DNA from: Rhodoferax sp.
Lineage (GTDB): Bacteria; Pseudomonadota; Gammaproteobacteria; Burkholderiales; Burkholderiaceae_C
Length of the DNA stretch: 32,854 bases
NCBI RefSeq assembly: GCF_025356155.1
Contig: NZ_JANXUQ010000057.1
Coordinates: forward strand, 1-32,854
Reading direction: 5' to 3'
Shown here: one piece after another, positions 1-7,203 of the stretch
How the letters are laid out: each line of letters begins with the position of its first letter
Numbering within the stretch: the stretch's first letter is position 1
Position numbers and translations under genes: made by a program
Notes under the pieces: generated by a model
Database searches by the model: none
Seen by the model: the letters and a program-made list of their open reading frames with translations, nothing else
Told to the model about the DNA's origin: nothing

Positions 1-1
1 C

Positions 2-238
2 GTCATCGAGGCCATGAGCCTGTGCTTCAAACTCACCGCCAAAGAGGCCGAGGTGCTGTACTGGGTGGTCAAGGGCAAGACCAACAAGGACATCGGCGAT
101 ATTTTGGGCAGCAGCCCGATGACGGTGAAGAAGCACCTGGAGCGCATCTTCGTCAAGATGGGGGTCGAGACCCGCACCGCAGCGGCCGGTATGGCGATGA
201 CGCGCATACGGCAGTTGCATCCGCAGTTTGAGGGGTAG
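2..238 (+). CDS. LuxR-family response regulator, C-terminal DNA-binding part (5' end outside window)
   Basis: The reading frame is open from base 2 with no upstream stop, so this is the 3' end of a longer gene. The visible 78 residues form a LuxR/FixJ-type four-helix HTH: a 'LTAKEAEVL' first helix, 'GKTNKDIGDIL' scaffold helix, 'SSPMTVKKHLERIF' recognition helix and 'KMGVETRTAAA' dimer helix. This is the output domain of NarL/FixJ-like response regulators, which bind promoter DNA after phosphorylation of an N-terminal receiver domain. The receiver domain is not visible, so a LuxR solo or another sensor fusion remains possible. A copy of the dispersed intergenic repeat begins 5 bp after the stop codon. 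Confidence 0.85.
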   Translation, partial: VIEAMSLCFKLTAKEAEVLYWVVKGKTNKDIGDILGSSPMTVKKHLERIFVKMGVETRTAAAGMAMTRIRQLHPQFEG

Positions 239-243
239 GCTTA

Positions 244-303
244 AACGTTTTGGGCCGGTAGCCCTCGTCGAATATGTGGATTCCGCTATCAATTGAGTAG
301 TTA
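244..303 (+). repeat. Dispersed intergenic repeat, copy A
   Basis: One of four related elements of about 58-63 bp. It has the conserved block GGTAGCCCTCGTCGAATATG (the others have GCTAGCCCTCGT) and ends in the 17-nt segment GCTATCAATTGAGTAGT, an imperfect hairpin GCTA-N9-TAGT. It lies just after the LuxR-type stop codon. The rest of the gap to base 468 shows nothing I can assign apart from the leader of the next gene. Confidence 0.75.
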
Positions 304-468
304 TTGGCTTTTCATCTGATTACTGCGGTCGCAGAGCGGGTTTTCAGCGACTTGAGCGCTGTTCCAAGCAGTGATACTTGGCTTCATGCGGTTGAATTGC
401 CTATCCGTCAAGGCACAAGGGCCGCCTCCCTGTAATCCGAATCGCAGTATGGGACAACGAAACAAGCA

Positions 469-3375
469 ATGAACGCAGTGACCAGCATCCGGCGCCAGCA
501 AAACGCCTATCCTCGGATAGTCCTAAAAATCAAATCTGCCATGGCGAAAACCCTAGGCTTCACAAGCATCGCCGTTGCAATGGTGATGCTGCTCACACCT
601 GTTGTACACGCAGCCCAAATCTACGACGCAACCATGGAATTGCAGTTTCGGTTTCCAGTCTGCAGCGAAGTCCTCAAGGCCAAGCAAAACACCGAGGAAA
701 AAACGGAAGCGGAAAATGACCTTCTTAAAGGCGCTGAACTCCTGCCACTGCTCAACCGAGACAAACGCCAAGGCGCCGACCTCAATGCCTATTTCCGCCA
801 GGGCACGCCCCTGCACCATGCGGCGTGCGCTGGCTGGAACACCGAGGTGCTCTGGCTGCTTCGCAATGGCGCGAACCCTTTTCTCGAAGTCCAATCGGGC
901 AGTGACGATGCTTTGGGTGTTGCGGTACGCACTGAAAACTGGGAAGTGGCAAACACCGTGTTGCAGCACTATCAGCGTCTGCTCAAGGCAATGGGTATTT
1001 CTGAAAAACAACAAGCGCTCATTCACGCCTCAGTTCAAAAAGCAACGCCGCAATCAGCGGATGCAGGCGATAGGGCAGGGCACTATCAACGCCTGCTGCG
1101 AAAAATCGGTTGGAACCCGTCGCCTAAGGAATGGGGCAGAAGGTATGGCGAGCTGCTATGCACTGGGCAAGCCAAGGCCGCACTGGATATTGTGAAAGCC
1201 CAGCCGTGGGGAAAAACCCCGCCCGCCGAAATGGCCGACACGACCTGGACCTGCCCGAGCTATTTCAACGGCCAGCGCACGGCAGATGTCTTGCCCAAGG
1301 CCGTGGACATGCCAAACTGGCGCGCTCTCGATGCTTTGCTGCCCAACCCGGTGTTACTGCCTCTTGTGCCCGTGCTAACGAATGGCCAGGCCGAAGGTGC
1401 GTTACAAACGTCCATTGCCCAGGGGCTGCGCACCCCGTGGTTGAGCCAGGGTCATGCCACCATCTACTTTCAGGCCGTGTTGTCGCGCCGGGACCCCCCT
1501 GTTGGCGAAGAACCGGCCCTCATGCGGCTGATTCCACAAACCTATCTGCCTGTATTGCTGGCGGCGTCTGAGACCCAACCACGCTTTCACTTCAGTTCCC
1601 CGTACAGCTACCCTTTGGGTGGCATTGCACTATTGCGTGCAGGTGCTTGGCCGCTGGTTGACCTGGAATGGCTGATAGCGCAGCTCACCCCCACCACCAT
1701 TAAGGCGGTGCAGGACCGGTTGGACCGATGGCCTGATCACGCAAGCGTTGCACACTGGGAGAAACTCACGCCCCACTTGGTCGCACCGCTGTCCATACCA
1801 TGGGGCTACCCCAAGTCCCTGCCCTACGCCTTGTGGCCCGAATGGAAGACTATGGGGGCGCTCCCGGCGCAGGAACCATCTACTACGCAAGGGCAATTCA
1901 CCTATACGTGGAGCCATCTGGTCGCATCCATTCCGATGTCCGAATTGGCACAAGGGCTTGCGGCCGCGCGCCAACTCAAAGGGACCAACCCGCAAAGCTG
2001 GCCCACGGAGGCGGACTGGGCCGATCTGTTATTGCGGGCCAAACTGGACGAATTGCCCGGATTTTTGGCGTTGGCCAAGGCACAACGCCCGGATTTGTTG
2101 CCACGCTTTATGGATTGGGCGCTGGCACCCCTGTCGTATGGCCCTACCCCAGATGCAGTCGCCTTGGCATTGACGCCTCCGTCCAACACCCGCATAGGCG
2201 ACCACTCCACCGGATGGGAACGGGTGCGCCGTTTGGCGGCATTGGGGTTCAAAGCCCGGCACCCGCGCTACCCGGTGCAGGATTTGTCCGAGGGAAACCT
2301 GCCAGTTCCCACGCTAGGGGAAGCTATCGGAAATGGGTGGGTCATTGCACCACCGAAAACACCCGCCAGCGGAGACACCACGGACCCCACATCTATCCAA
2401 TGGATCAAGCCGCAGCTTACTTGTCACAAGCAAGTGGGCGACAACACACTGCGACGTAGCCTTGCAAGAGACGAGGTTGCCCGGGACACTGATCTGGGTT
2501 CCGCGTATGTGCTGCCGGTACAGACAAAGGGGTTAAGCGATTGCCAGTGGCTCTTCGTAGGCGGGCGGTTTCCGGGCAGACGCTCTTGGACTGACCATGA
2601 CTTCTTCGATGGTGATACTGAACAGCGAATCAATGCTGCAGACGGAGGGCGATTTGCCATGCTGTGGCACCCGGCACAACACAAGTGGCTTGATTCTGGC
2701 GTTATACCCAACTCCGGTGAAGCCATGCTCGTACACCAATCTGGCCAACTTGCCCCCTGGGTCGCTATATCGGGCAGTGTAGATTGGGGGCAATACCCCA
2801 ACGACATCTTTCAAGCGCGTCTGCAGCCAGACAACTCCGTCGTACTCGCGCCCTTGCCAACCGATCACCCTGGGCGAATCAGCCTCATGCAGCGATGTGG
2901 CGGCGATTTGATGCTTGGCGACTGCGAAGCTTTGAAAGAGGTTATTCAGGATGGCGAGTCACTCAGCATTGCACAGTTTGCCGATACCTACTGGCCACAA
3001 GCACGGCAGGAGTTTCTGGCTGCACTCTTGCGCAATGACCGCGCGGCCCTGAACCGCATGCGCGAAGAAGGCTTGTTTCCCCATTGGCTGTCCGCCGGTT
3101 TACGTGCCGTGGGCGAGGCGCCTTCACTGGGCTTGATGGACAAGCGTCGGCGTGCTGTGTGGGTACTGGCTTCGGGCCAACCCCCTGCAGGCTATGACGA
3201 GGCTACCCTGGACTCCCTATTGCCCTGGCTTCCACCGGAAGATTGGCGCCCCATCGTCAAGCGGTTGGCGTGTTATCCGCGTAAGGCACTGTTGGAAAAG
3301 GCCACAGGAAAACACGATTTCGCACTTTCAACGCGACTGCAGCATGAAATGAACCGGTTCCCTTGCACCGATTGA
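469..3375 (+). CDS. Large exported protein with ankyrin-like repeat, function unknown
   Basis: This is a 968-residue protein. Its N-terminus has a basic stretch (about residues 17-28), a hydrophobic core (about 31-45) and a likely signal peptidase site after VHA near residue 48, which points to export. An alternative ATG at base 541 (residue 25) would give a more typical signal-peptide length, and neither start has a strong ribosome binding site. Residues 112-144 (GTPLHHAACAGW, then LLRNGANP) match one ankyrin repeat, and degenerate helical pairs probably flank it. The remaining 800 residues are rich in Trp and Pro and match no family I recognise. It stands alone between two copies of the dispersed repeat. 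Ankyrin repeats suggest protein-protein contact, possibly in the periplasm, but the role is not deducible. Confidence 0.8.
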   Translation: MNAVTSIRRQQNAYPRIVLKIKSAMAKTLGFTSIAVAMVMLLTPVVHAAQIYDATMELQFRFPVCSEVLKAKQNTEEKTEAENDLLKGAELLPLLNRDKRQGADLNAYFRQGTPLHHAACAGWNTEVLWLLRNGANPFLEVQSGSDDALGVAVRTENWEVANTVLQHYQRLLKAMGISEKQQALIHASVQKATPQSADAGDRAGHYQRLLRKIGWNPSPKEWGRRYGELLCTGQAKAALDIVKAQPWGKTPPAEMADTTWTCPSYFNGQRTADVLPKAVDMPNWRALDALLPNPVLLPLVPVLTNGQAEGALQTSIAQGLRTPWLSQGHATIYFQAVLSRRDPPVGEEPALMRLIPQTYLPVLLAASETQPRFHFSSPYSYPLGGIALLRAGAWPLVDLEWLIAQLTPTTIKAVQDRLDRWPDHASVAHWEKLTPHLVAPLSIPWGYPKSLPYALWPEWKTMGALPAQEPSTTQGQFTYTWSHLVASIPMSELAQGLAAARQLKGTNPQSWPTEADWADLLLRAKLDELPGFLALAKAQRPDLLPRFMDWALAPLSYGPTPDAVALALTPPSNTRIGDHSTGWERVRRLAALGFKARHPRYPVQDLSEGNLPVPTLGEAIGNGWVIAPPKTPASGDTTDPTSIQWIKPQLTCHKQVGDNTLRRSLARDEVARDTDLGSAYVLPVQTKGLSDCQWLFVGGRFPGRRSWTDHDFFDGDTEQRINAADGGRFAMLWHPAQHKWLDSGVIPNSGEAMLVHQSGQLAPWVAISGSVDWGQYPNDIFQARLQPDNSVVLAPLPTDHPGRISLMQRCGGDLMLGDCEALKEVIQDGESLSIAQFADTYWPQARQEFLAALLRNDRAALNRMREEGLFPHWLSAGLRAVGEAPSLGLMDKRRRAVWVLASGQPPAGYDEATLDSLLPWLPPEDWRPIVKRLACYPRKALLEKATGKHDFALSTRLQHEMNRFPCTD

Positions 3376-3435
3376 TTGCCCCCTGCCCTCACACTAGCTC
3401 GCTATCGCGCACGCTGATTTGCGGGGCATGCCTAA

Positions 3436-3498
3436 GCATTTTAGGCCGCTAGCCCTCGTCGGATATGCGTTAGTAGCTATAAATTCAGTAGCGAAAGC
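3436..3498 (+). repeat. Dispersed intergenic repeat, copy B
   Basis: It contains GGCCGCTAGCCCTCGTCGGA and ends in GCTATAAATTCAGTAGC, the 17-nt GCTA-N9-TAGC hairpin. It sits between the convergent 3' ends of the ankyrin-like gene and the MerR-type regulator. Confidence 0.8.
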
Positions 3499-3500
3499 GA

Positions 3501-4502
3501 TTACTCAGGCCGCGATAAATCCAATCCCTCATGCTGGGCCACCTTTTCCAACGCATGCTCAAACAAGGCGCGGGCTGATCCCGACACCGCATGCAAATAG
3601 GCGTGCAGGTGCGCGTCCTCCGAGCTTTTGTTCAGGCACTCCTGGCTGTACTGCTCAAAGCTGGCCAGTTGCGCAATGATCTCTGCCACATGCCGGGGGC
3701 ATTCGCACAGCATGTTGCTTGAAATTGCAGCCATGCGCGCCAGTGTGGCGTCGTCGTATTTGCGCGCTGGAATGGTGGCACCTAGACCCGCCTGCCCCAT
3801 CGCCCGGGGCGCATCCACCAAAAGCGACGAGCTGATGAGGTCAGCGAGTTCGTAGTCAGACACCGGCTCGCGGCGAACCACCATGCCTGCGCGCTTCATC
3901 GACTCCACCACGTGCTCCTGACCGAAGCGGTACAGCACGATGACCTGCGGACTACCGCACTGGTCGATCAAACGGTGCAGATCCACCTGCACCAAAGCGT
4001 GCAACGAGTTGACCCGCACCAGCAGGAACTGGGGCTGCACGCGCTGCGGAGCGGTCAGCGCAGCATCCAGGTCTGAAAAAATATCCGTGACGTGAAGGAC
4101 GTTGTCAGAGAAGATTTTTTTAAACTTTTCCGATGCGAGGCGTGCCGCCAGCGCAAGCCCCACGATTGCGGCGCTGACCGTCTGGACTTCTGCACTCTTT
4201 GCAATCTCGCGCCGGTGGGACGCGTTTTGTTGCTGCAGCAGGGTGTTGAGCCGGGTTGCATCGTGATTGGCAATGCTGCTGATGGCGTGCCCCTGTTCAG
4301 TGAGGCGCTTCAGCATCGTGGCGCGCAGCACATCGTCATCGCTGTACAGCCGTTGACCACCAGCGCTCAGGCGCGGGCTGAAGGTGGCGTAACGAATCTC
4401 CCACACGCGCAAGGTTGGCACGGGTACACCACTTAAGGCAGACACCGCGCCGATGCGGTGTGCTGCCATGGCGCCGGCTGAAATTGGCTTTGGGCTGGGC
4501 AT
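3501..4502 (-). CDS. MerR-family transcriptional regulator with a B12-domain-like C-terminal region
   Basis: This is a 333-residue protein, far longer than classical metal-sensing MerR proteins. Residues about 15-85 form a MerR winged HTH (RIGAVSALSGVPVPTLRVWE, then GGQRLYSDDDV). About 140 to 260 is a Rossmann-like stretch resembling the cobalamin-binding fold of CarH/LitR regulators, but I see no DxHxxG signature, so B12 binding is doubtful. The C-terminus (CECPRHVAEIIAQL onward) is helical. Known relatives with this layout are light-responsive repressors next to photolyase and carotenoid genes. The location, directly before a photolyase/BLUF cluster and divergent from a small gene, fits such a role by inference. 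A start at M12 (base 4469) is possible. Confidence 0.85.
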   Translation of the reverse strand: MPSPKPISAGAMAAHRIGAVSALSGVPVPTLRVWEIRYATFSPRLSAGGQRLYSDDDVLRATMLKRLTEQGHAISSIANHDATRLNTLLQQQNASHRREIAKSAEVQTVSAAIVGLALAARLASEKFKKIFSDNVLHVTDIFSDLDAALTAPQRVQPQFLLVRVNSLHALVQVDLHRLIDQCGSPQVIVLYRFGQEHVVESMKRAGMVVRREPVSDYELADLISSSLLVDAPRAMGQAGLGATIPARKYDDATLARMAAISSNMLCECPRHVAEIIAQLASFEQYSQECLNKSSEDAHLHAYLHAVSGSARALFEHALEKVAQHEGLDLSRPE

Positions 4503-4592
4503 ATGGTCTCATTTGAGTAGGTATTGAATAGTTTAATTCAAATATTTTGTAAAATGAGTAGCTATTTTGGAAGTGAATGGTAAATTTCACAC
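4503..4592. promoter_or_regulatory. Divergent promoter region of the MerR-type regulator, with inverted and direct repeats
   Basis: This 90-bp AT-rich gap holds a perfect inverted repeat, TTGAAT (4524-4529) and ATTCAA (4536-4541), separated by 6 bp. It also holds a direct repeat, TGAGTAGGTATT (4514-4525) and TGAGTAGCTATT (4555-4566), 41 bp apart. On the plus strand TTGAAT and TAAAAT (4550-4555) are separated by 20 bp, the long spacer typical of promoters controlled by MerR proteins. These are candidate autoregulatory sites; binding is inferred. Confidence 0.4.
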
Positions 4593-4889
4593 ATGAAAGT
4601 TAGTTACATCCTACTCAACAAGACTGGAAAAGCCAGAAAGATACCGCCGGGCGAGGCGTGGCAGTGGACCGTCTACGTCGAAGACGCTTCGCAATTAACG
4701 CAGGTCCTGGACCGCTTGAAGCGAGACATCCGAGAGAACCGGCTGGCACTGGCCAATTTGCGGTTCGAGCGCCACACGCTGGACACAGTTTCTACGGATG
4801 AGGTTGCGTTTGCTTACAAGGGCCCGATCATTTACGACAGGGCTATACAGCCGCAACGAATCATCAACCGGCACGCGGAACAGGCGTGA
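4593..4889 (+). CDS. Small protein of unknown function, divergent from the MerR-type regulator
   Basis: This 98-residue soluble protein has no signal peptide or membrane segment, and I do not recognise its family. It has alternating hydrophobic strands (MKVSYILLNKTG; AWQWTVYVED), an amphipathic helix (LTQVLDRLKRDIRENRLAL) and a C-terminal part with KGPIIYDRAI, which reads as a small folded alpha/beta domain. There is no clear Shine-Dalgarno sequence at the proper distance. It is first in a plus-strand run followed 45 bp later by the HiPIP gene, and it shares the intergenic region with the MerR-type gene, so it may be a target of that regulator. The ORF is clean and bounded by regulatory sequence on one side and a gene on the other. 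Confidence 0.7.
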   Translation: MKVSYILLNKTGKARKIPPGEAWQWTVYVEDASQLTQVLDRLKRDIRENRLALANLRFERHTLDTVSTDEVAFAYKGPIIYDRAIQPQRIINRHAEQA

Positions 4890-4934
4890 ACCATAGCAAC
4901 TCCGACACCTGTCGGCAAAACCCAGGAGCGAACC

Positions 4935-5282
4935 ATGAAGACCCAAACCCAAGCCCCAATTCAAATCCTGCATTCGGCTAGCCGCCGCCGGGTGTTCATG
5001 TTGCAAACCCTTGTGGGGTGCGCCGCCACAGGCACAGCCCTGCAAGCCACAGCGCAGACCATGGTGGCAGAGGGTGATGCGCAGGCTACCGCACTGGGCT
5101 ACAAAGCGGATGCCACCAAGGTGGACAAGGCCAAGCAACCTAAATACGCAGCCGGTCAAGTCTGCTCTACTTGCACGCTGTTTCAGGGCGCGGCCAGTGC
5201 CGCCGCGGGTGGTTGCCCACTGTTCGCCGGTAAGCAGGTGTTCGGCAAGGGTTGGTGCAGCGCGTGGGCCAAGAAAGGTTGA
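4935..5282 (+). CDS. High-potential iron-sulfur protein (HiPIP), Tat-exported
   Basis: This 115-residue protein has a twin-arginine signal (SRRRVF at residues 16-21, hydrophobic core about 22-36, likely cleavage after ATA near residue 40). Four cysteines, C77, C80, C94 and C108, lie in the HiPIP pattern CxxC...GGCPLFAGK...GWCSAW and would hold one [4Fe-4S] cluster. HiPIPs are small periplasmic one-electron carriers in photosynthetic and respiratory Betaproteobacteria. A GGAG lies about 8 bp before the ATG. It is 45 bp after the 98-residue gene and 39 bp before the SDR, so a short operon is likely. Its partner is unknown; in this setting it may serve respiration rather than the photolyases. 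Confidence 0.92.
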   Translation: MKTQTQAPIQILHSASRRRVFMLQTLVGCAATGTALQATAQTMVAEGDAQATALGYKADATKVDKAKQPKYAAGQVCSTCTLFQGAASAAAGGCPLFAGKQVFGKGWCSAWAKKG

Positions 5283-5321
5283 TCGTCATACATACCAATC
5301 ATCTGAAATACAGTGCCAGCC

Positions 5322-6047
5322 ATGACGCACTTATTTGAGAGCGACGATGGCAACGACTCTGGCAACGGTTACCGGGCCGTAGTGATCGGCGCGAGTGGGG
5401 CTATCGGTCAGGCGTTTGTGCGTGCACTGCAAGCTGACCCGCGCTGCGCCCATGTAGAGGCGGTGTCCCGCGCACAAGGCAGTGGTTTTGACCTGCTGGA
5501 TCCAGCCAGTCTTGCGGCACCGGCTGCTGCCAGCGCGGTGAATGGCCCGTACCATTTAATCGTGGACGCGACCGGTGCGTTGACGATAGACGGCGTCGGG
5601 CCCGAGAAGTCGTTGGCGGCGGTGCAGGTGCACATCCTTGCCAAATCATTCCAGCTCAATGCGATTGGTCCGTTAATGGTGCTGCGCCACTTCGCGCCCT
5701 TGTTGGCCCCGGGCCCGAGCATCTATGCCAAGCTCTCGGCGCGCGTTGGCAGCATCTCTGACAACCGCAAGGGTGGCTGGTATGGATACCGCGCATCCAA
5801 AGCAGCGCTCAATATGTTTTTTCAGACCGCAGCGATTGAGCTGCAACGCAAGAACCCTGCATTGCGGGTGGCCGCGCTTCAGCCGGGGACGGTGCGGTCC
5901 AACCTGTCGAAGCCGTTTTCTGCAGGCGTTCCCCACTTACTGGAGCCTGGTGAATCCGTGGCCGGCATGCTGGCCGCCTTGGCGGGTCTGCAAGCCCGCC
6001 CAGGTGCGCAGTTTGTGGACTATCAGGGGCAGCAAATCCCATGGTAG
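5322..6047 (+). CDS. Short-chain dehydrogenase/reductase, C-factor (CsgA)-like
   Basis: This 241-residue SDR has the NAD(P)-binding glycine loop GASGAIG at residues 23-29 and a catalytic pair Tyr156-xxx-Lys160 (YRASK), with a Ser at 144 twelve residues before the Tyr. The segment SISDNRKGGWYGYRASKAAL is characteristic of the C-factor-like SDR group. The substrate is unknown. A GTG at 5313 would add three residues; ATG at 5322 was chosen, and neither has a good ribosome binding site. SDRs of this type often accompany photolyase and MerR-regulator genes in Proteobacteria (recalled, not checked), which fits its position. It converges with the antenna-less photolyase homologue, 7 bp away. Confidence 0.88.
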   Translation: MTHLFESDDGNDSGNGYRAVVIGASGAIGQAFVRALQADPRCAHVEAVSRAQGSGFDLLDPASLAAPAAASAVNGPYHLIVDATGALTIDGVGPEKSLAAVQVHILAKSFQLNAIGPLMVLRHFAPLLAPGPSIYAKLSARVGSISDNRKGGWYGYRASKAALNMFFQTAAIELQRKNPALRVAALQPGTVRSNLSKPFSAGVPHLLEPGESVAGMLAALAGLQARPGAQFVDYQGQQIPW

Positions 6048-6054
6048 ATACCGC

Positions 6055-7203
6055 TCACCCTGCGACGCGGGTGCGCCGCCACCACTGCGCAAAGCTGGGG
6101 CAGTAGGTTTCTACAGCCTCAAACAGCGGGGTTGGCGATTGCTCTCGCCCAGCTTGCAGCGTGATAGGCATGTGCTGATCGGGCTGCCAGGTGACCGAAC
6201 GGGCTGTGCCCAGTGCCTTTGCAATCTGCGCATGGCTGCCCCACCACAGGTGCGGGGCATGTGCCTGCAAACCGTGTGTGACGAAGTGCCAGCGTCGGGT
6301 GCTCCAGGGCGTCTGCGCGTGCGCTTCGGCAAGGCCAACGGCGATCACCAACGCACCGGTCAGCGGTGGTTGCGGCACTGCACCCAGCGACCACGGATGG
6401 ATAAGCCAAACGTCGCGACTCGTGACCAACGCGCCGTCAGGCGCCGACCACGTGGCATCCGGTGGTGCTGCATAGAGGTCGGGTTGTTGCATGCCTTCCG
6501 GTGCGCCAGCGCTACGCGGTGGCGTGGTTGCGGCACTGCGTGCGATGCGGTCCAGCGCCTCATAGCTGGTGTCGATCACCGTGCCGGGGCTGTGCCACTG
6601 TGGGGGCGCGTACTTGGCCACGTTGTCTGCATTGAAGAAGTAGGGCTTGGTGCTGCTGGTGCCCGCCACCCATTGCCAGCTCAGGTGGTTGCTGGCCACA
6701 TCGCCATCCAGCAAATGGCCCAGCATCCACTGCGCGCCCGCATGCCAATGCACCTTGCGCAGGTGGACGATGTAGCTGGCCAGCCACATGCGGGCGTGGT
6801 TGTGCACATAGCCGGTCTCGTACAGTTCGCGTACGGCCAAGTCGATGGCGGGAATGCCGGTGCGGGCTTCGAACACATCGGCGGGTATATCCGGCTGGTA
6901 CGCATCGTCTGGCAGCAGCCCGGTGTGGATGGATTGGTGAATACCATCACCCAGATGTGCCCACACATGGCGGTAGTAGGCACGCCAGCCCAGCTCAAAA
7001 ACGAACTTGTGCTGCGCCGTCAAAGGATGGCGCGCATTCACGGCATCAAACACCTCACGCAGGCTCAGCAAGCCGTGCGTCAGGTAGGGTGAGAGGCGGG
7101 TGACTGCGCCGTCCAGCGCATTGCGGGTGCGTGCATACGCCTGGGGGTTGACGGCCGCCAAACGTGCATGGGCTGCTTCCAGCGAGGGTTCAAAGCTGTG
7201 CAT
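6055..7203 (-). CDS. Photolyase/cryptochrome homologue lacking the N-terminal antenna domain (FAD-binding domain protein)
   Basis: This protein has 382 residues from the ATG at 7203. An upstream ATG at 7251 would add 16 Pro/Arg-rich residues and deepen the overlap with the preceding gene. It has the helical FAD domain of photolyases: RLSPYLTHGLLSLREV (about 36-51), FELGWRAYYRHVW (69-81), TGIPAIDLAVREL (115-127), then VHNHARMWLASY and LLDGDVASNHLSWQW (164-178). The usual N-terminal Rossmann antenna domain is missing. From about residue 260 a C-terminal part of some 120 residues alternates predicted strands and helices (VWLIHPW; ALVIAVGLAEAHAQ; CPSFAQWWRR) and may be a separate alpha/beta domain. 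Its start overlaps the Fe-S photolyase stop by 14 bp, so the two are probably co-translated. Repair activity and lesion type cannot be read from the sequence. Confidence 0.85.
   Translation of the reverse strand: MHSFEPSLEAAHARLAAVNPQAYARTRNALDGAVTRLSPYLTHGLLSLREVFDAVNARHPLTAQHKFVFELGWRAYYRHVWAHLGDGIHQSIHTGLLPDDAYQPDIPADVFEARTGIPAIDLAVRELYETGYVHNHARMWLASYIVHLRKVHWHAGAQWMLGHLLDGDVASNHLSWQWVAGTSSTKPYFFNADNVAKYAPPQWHSPGTVIDTSYEALDRIARSAATTPPRSAGAPEGMQQPDLYAAPPDATWSAPDGALVTSRDVWLIHPWSLGAVPQPPLTGALVIAVGLAEAHAQTPWSTRRWHFVTHGLQAHAPHLWWGSHAQIAKALGTARSVTWQPDQHMPITLQAGREQSPTPLFEAVETYCPSFAQWWRRTRVAG

Noticed and set aside
304..468. Small minus-strand gene in the leader of the ankyrin-like gene (66 codons)
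   Set aside because: No motif, no ribosome binding site, and it overlaps the dispersed repeat border and the leader of a better supported gene.
3880..4120. Cobalamin-binding site in the MerR-type regulator
   Set aside because: The region looks like the B12-binding fold, but the DxHxxG signature and the upstream Trp/Glu-His helix motif of CarH were not found, so I do not claim B12 binding.
5725..7092. Long plus-strand open frame (455 codons) across the SDR end and the antenna-less photolyase gene
   Set aside because: It is antisense to clearly recognisable photolyase and SDR coding sequence, its translation is Arg/Cys/Trp-rich without any motif, and it has no start context. It is a frame shadow common in high-GC DNA.
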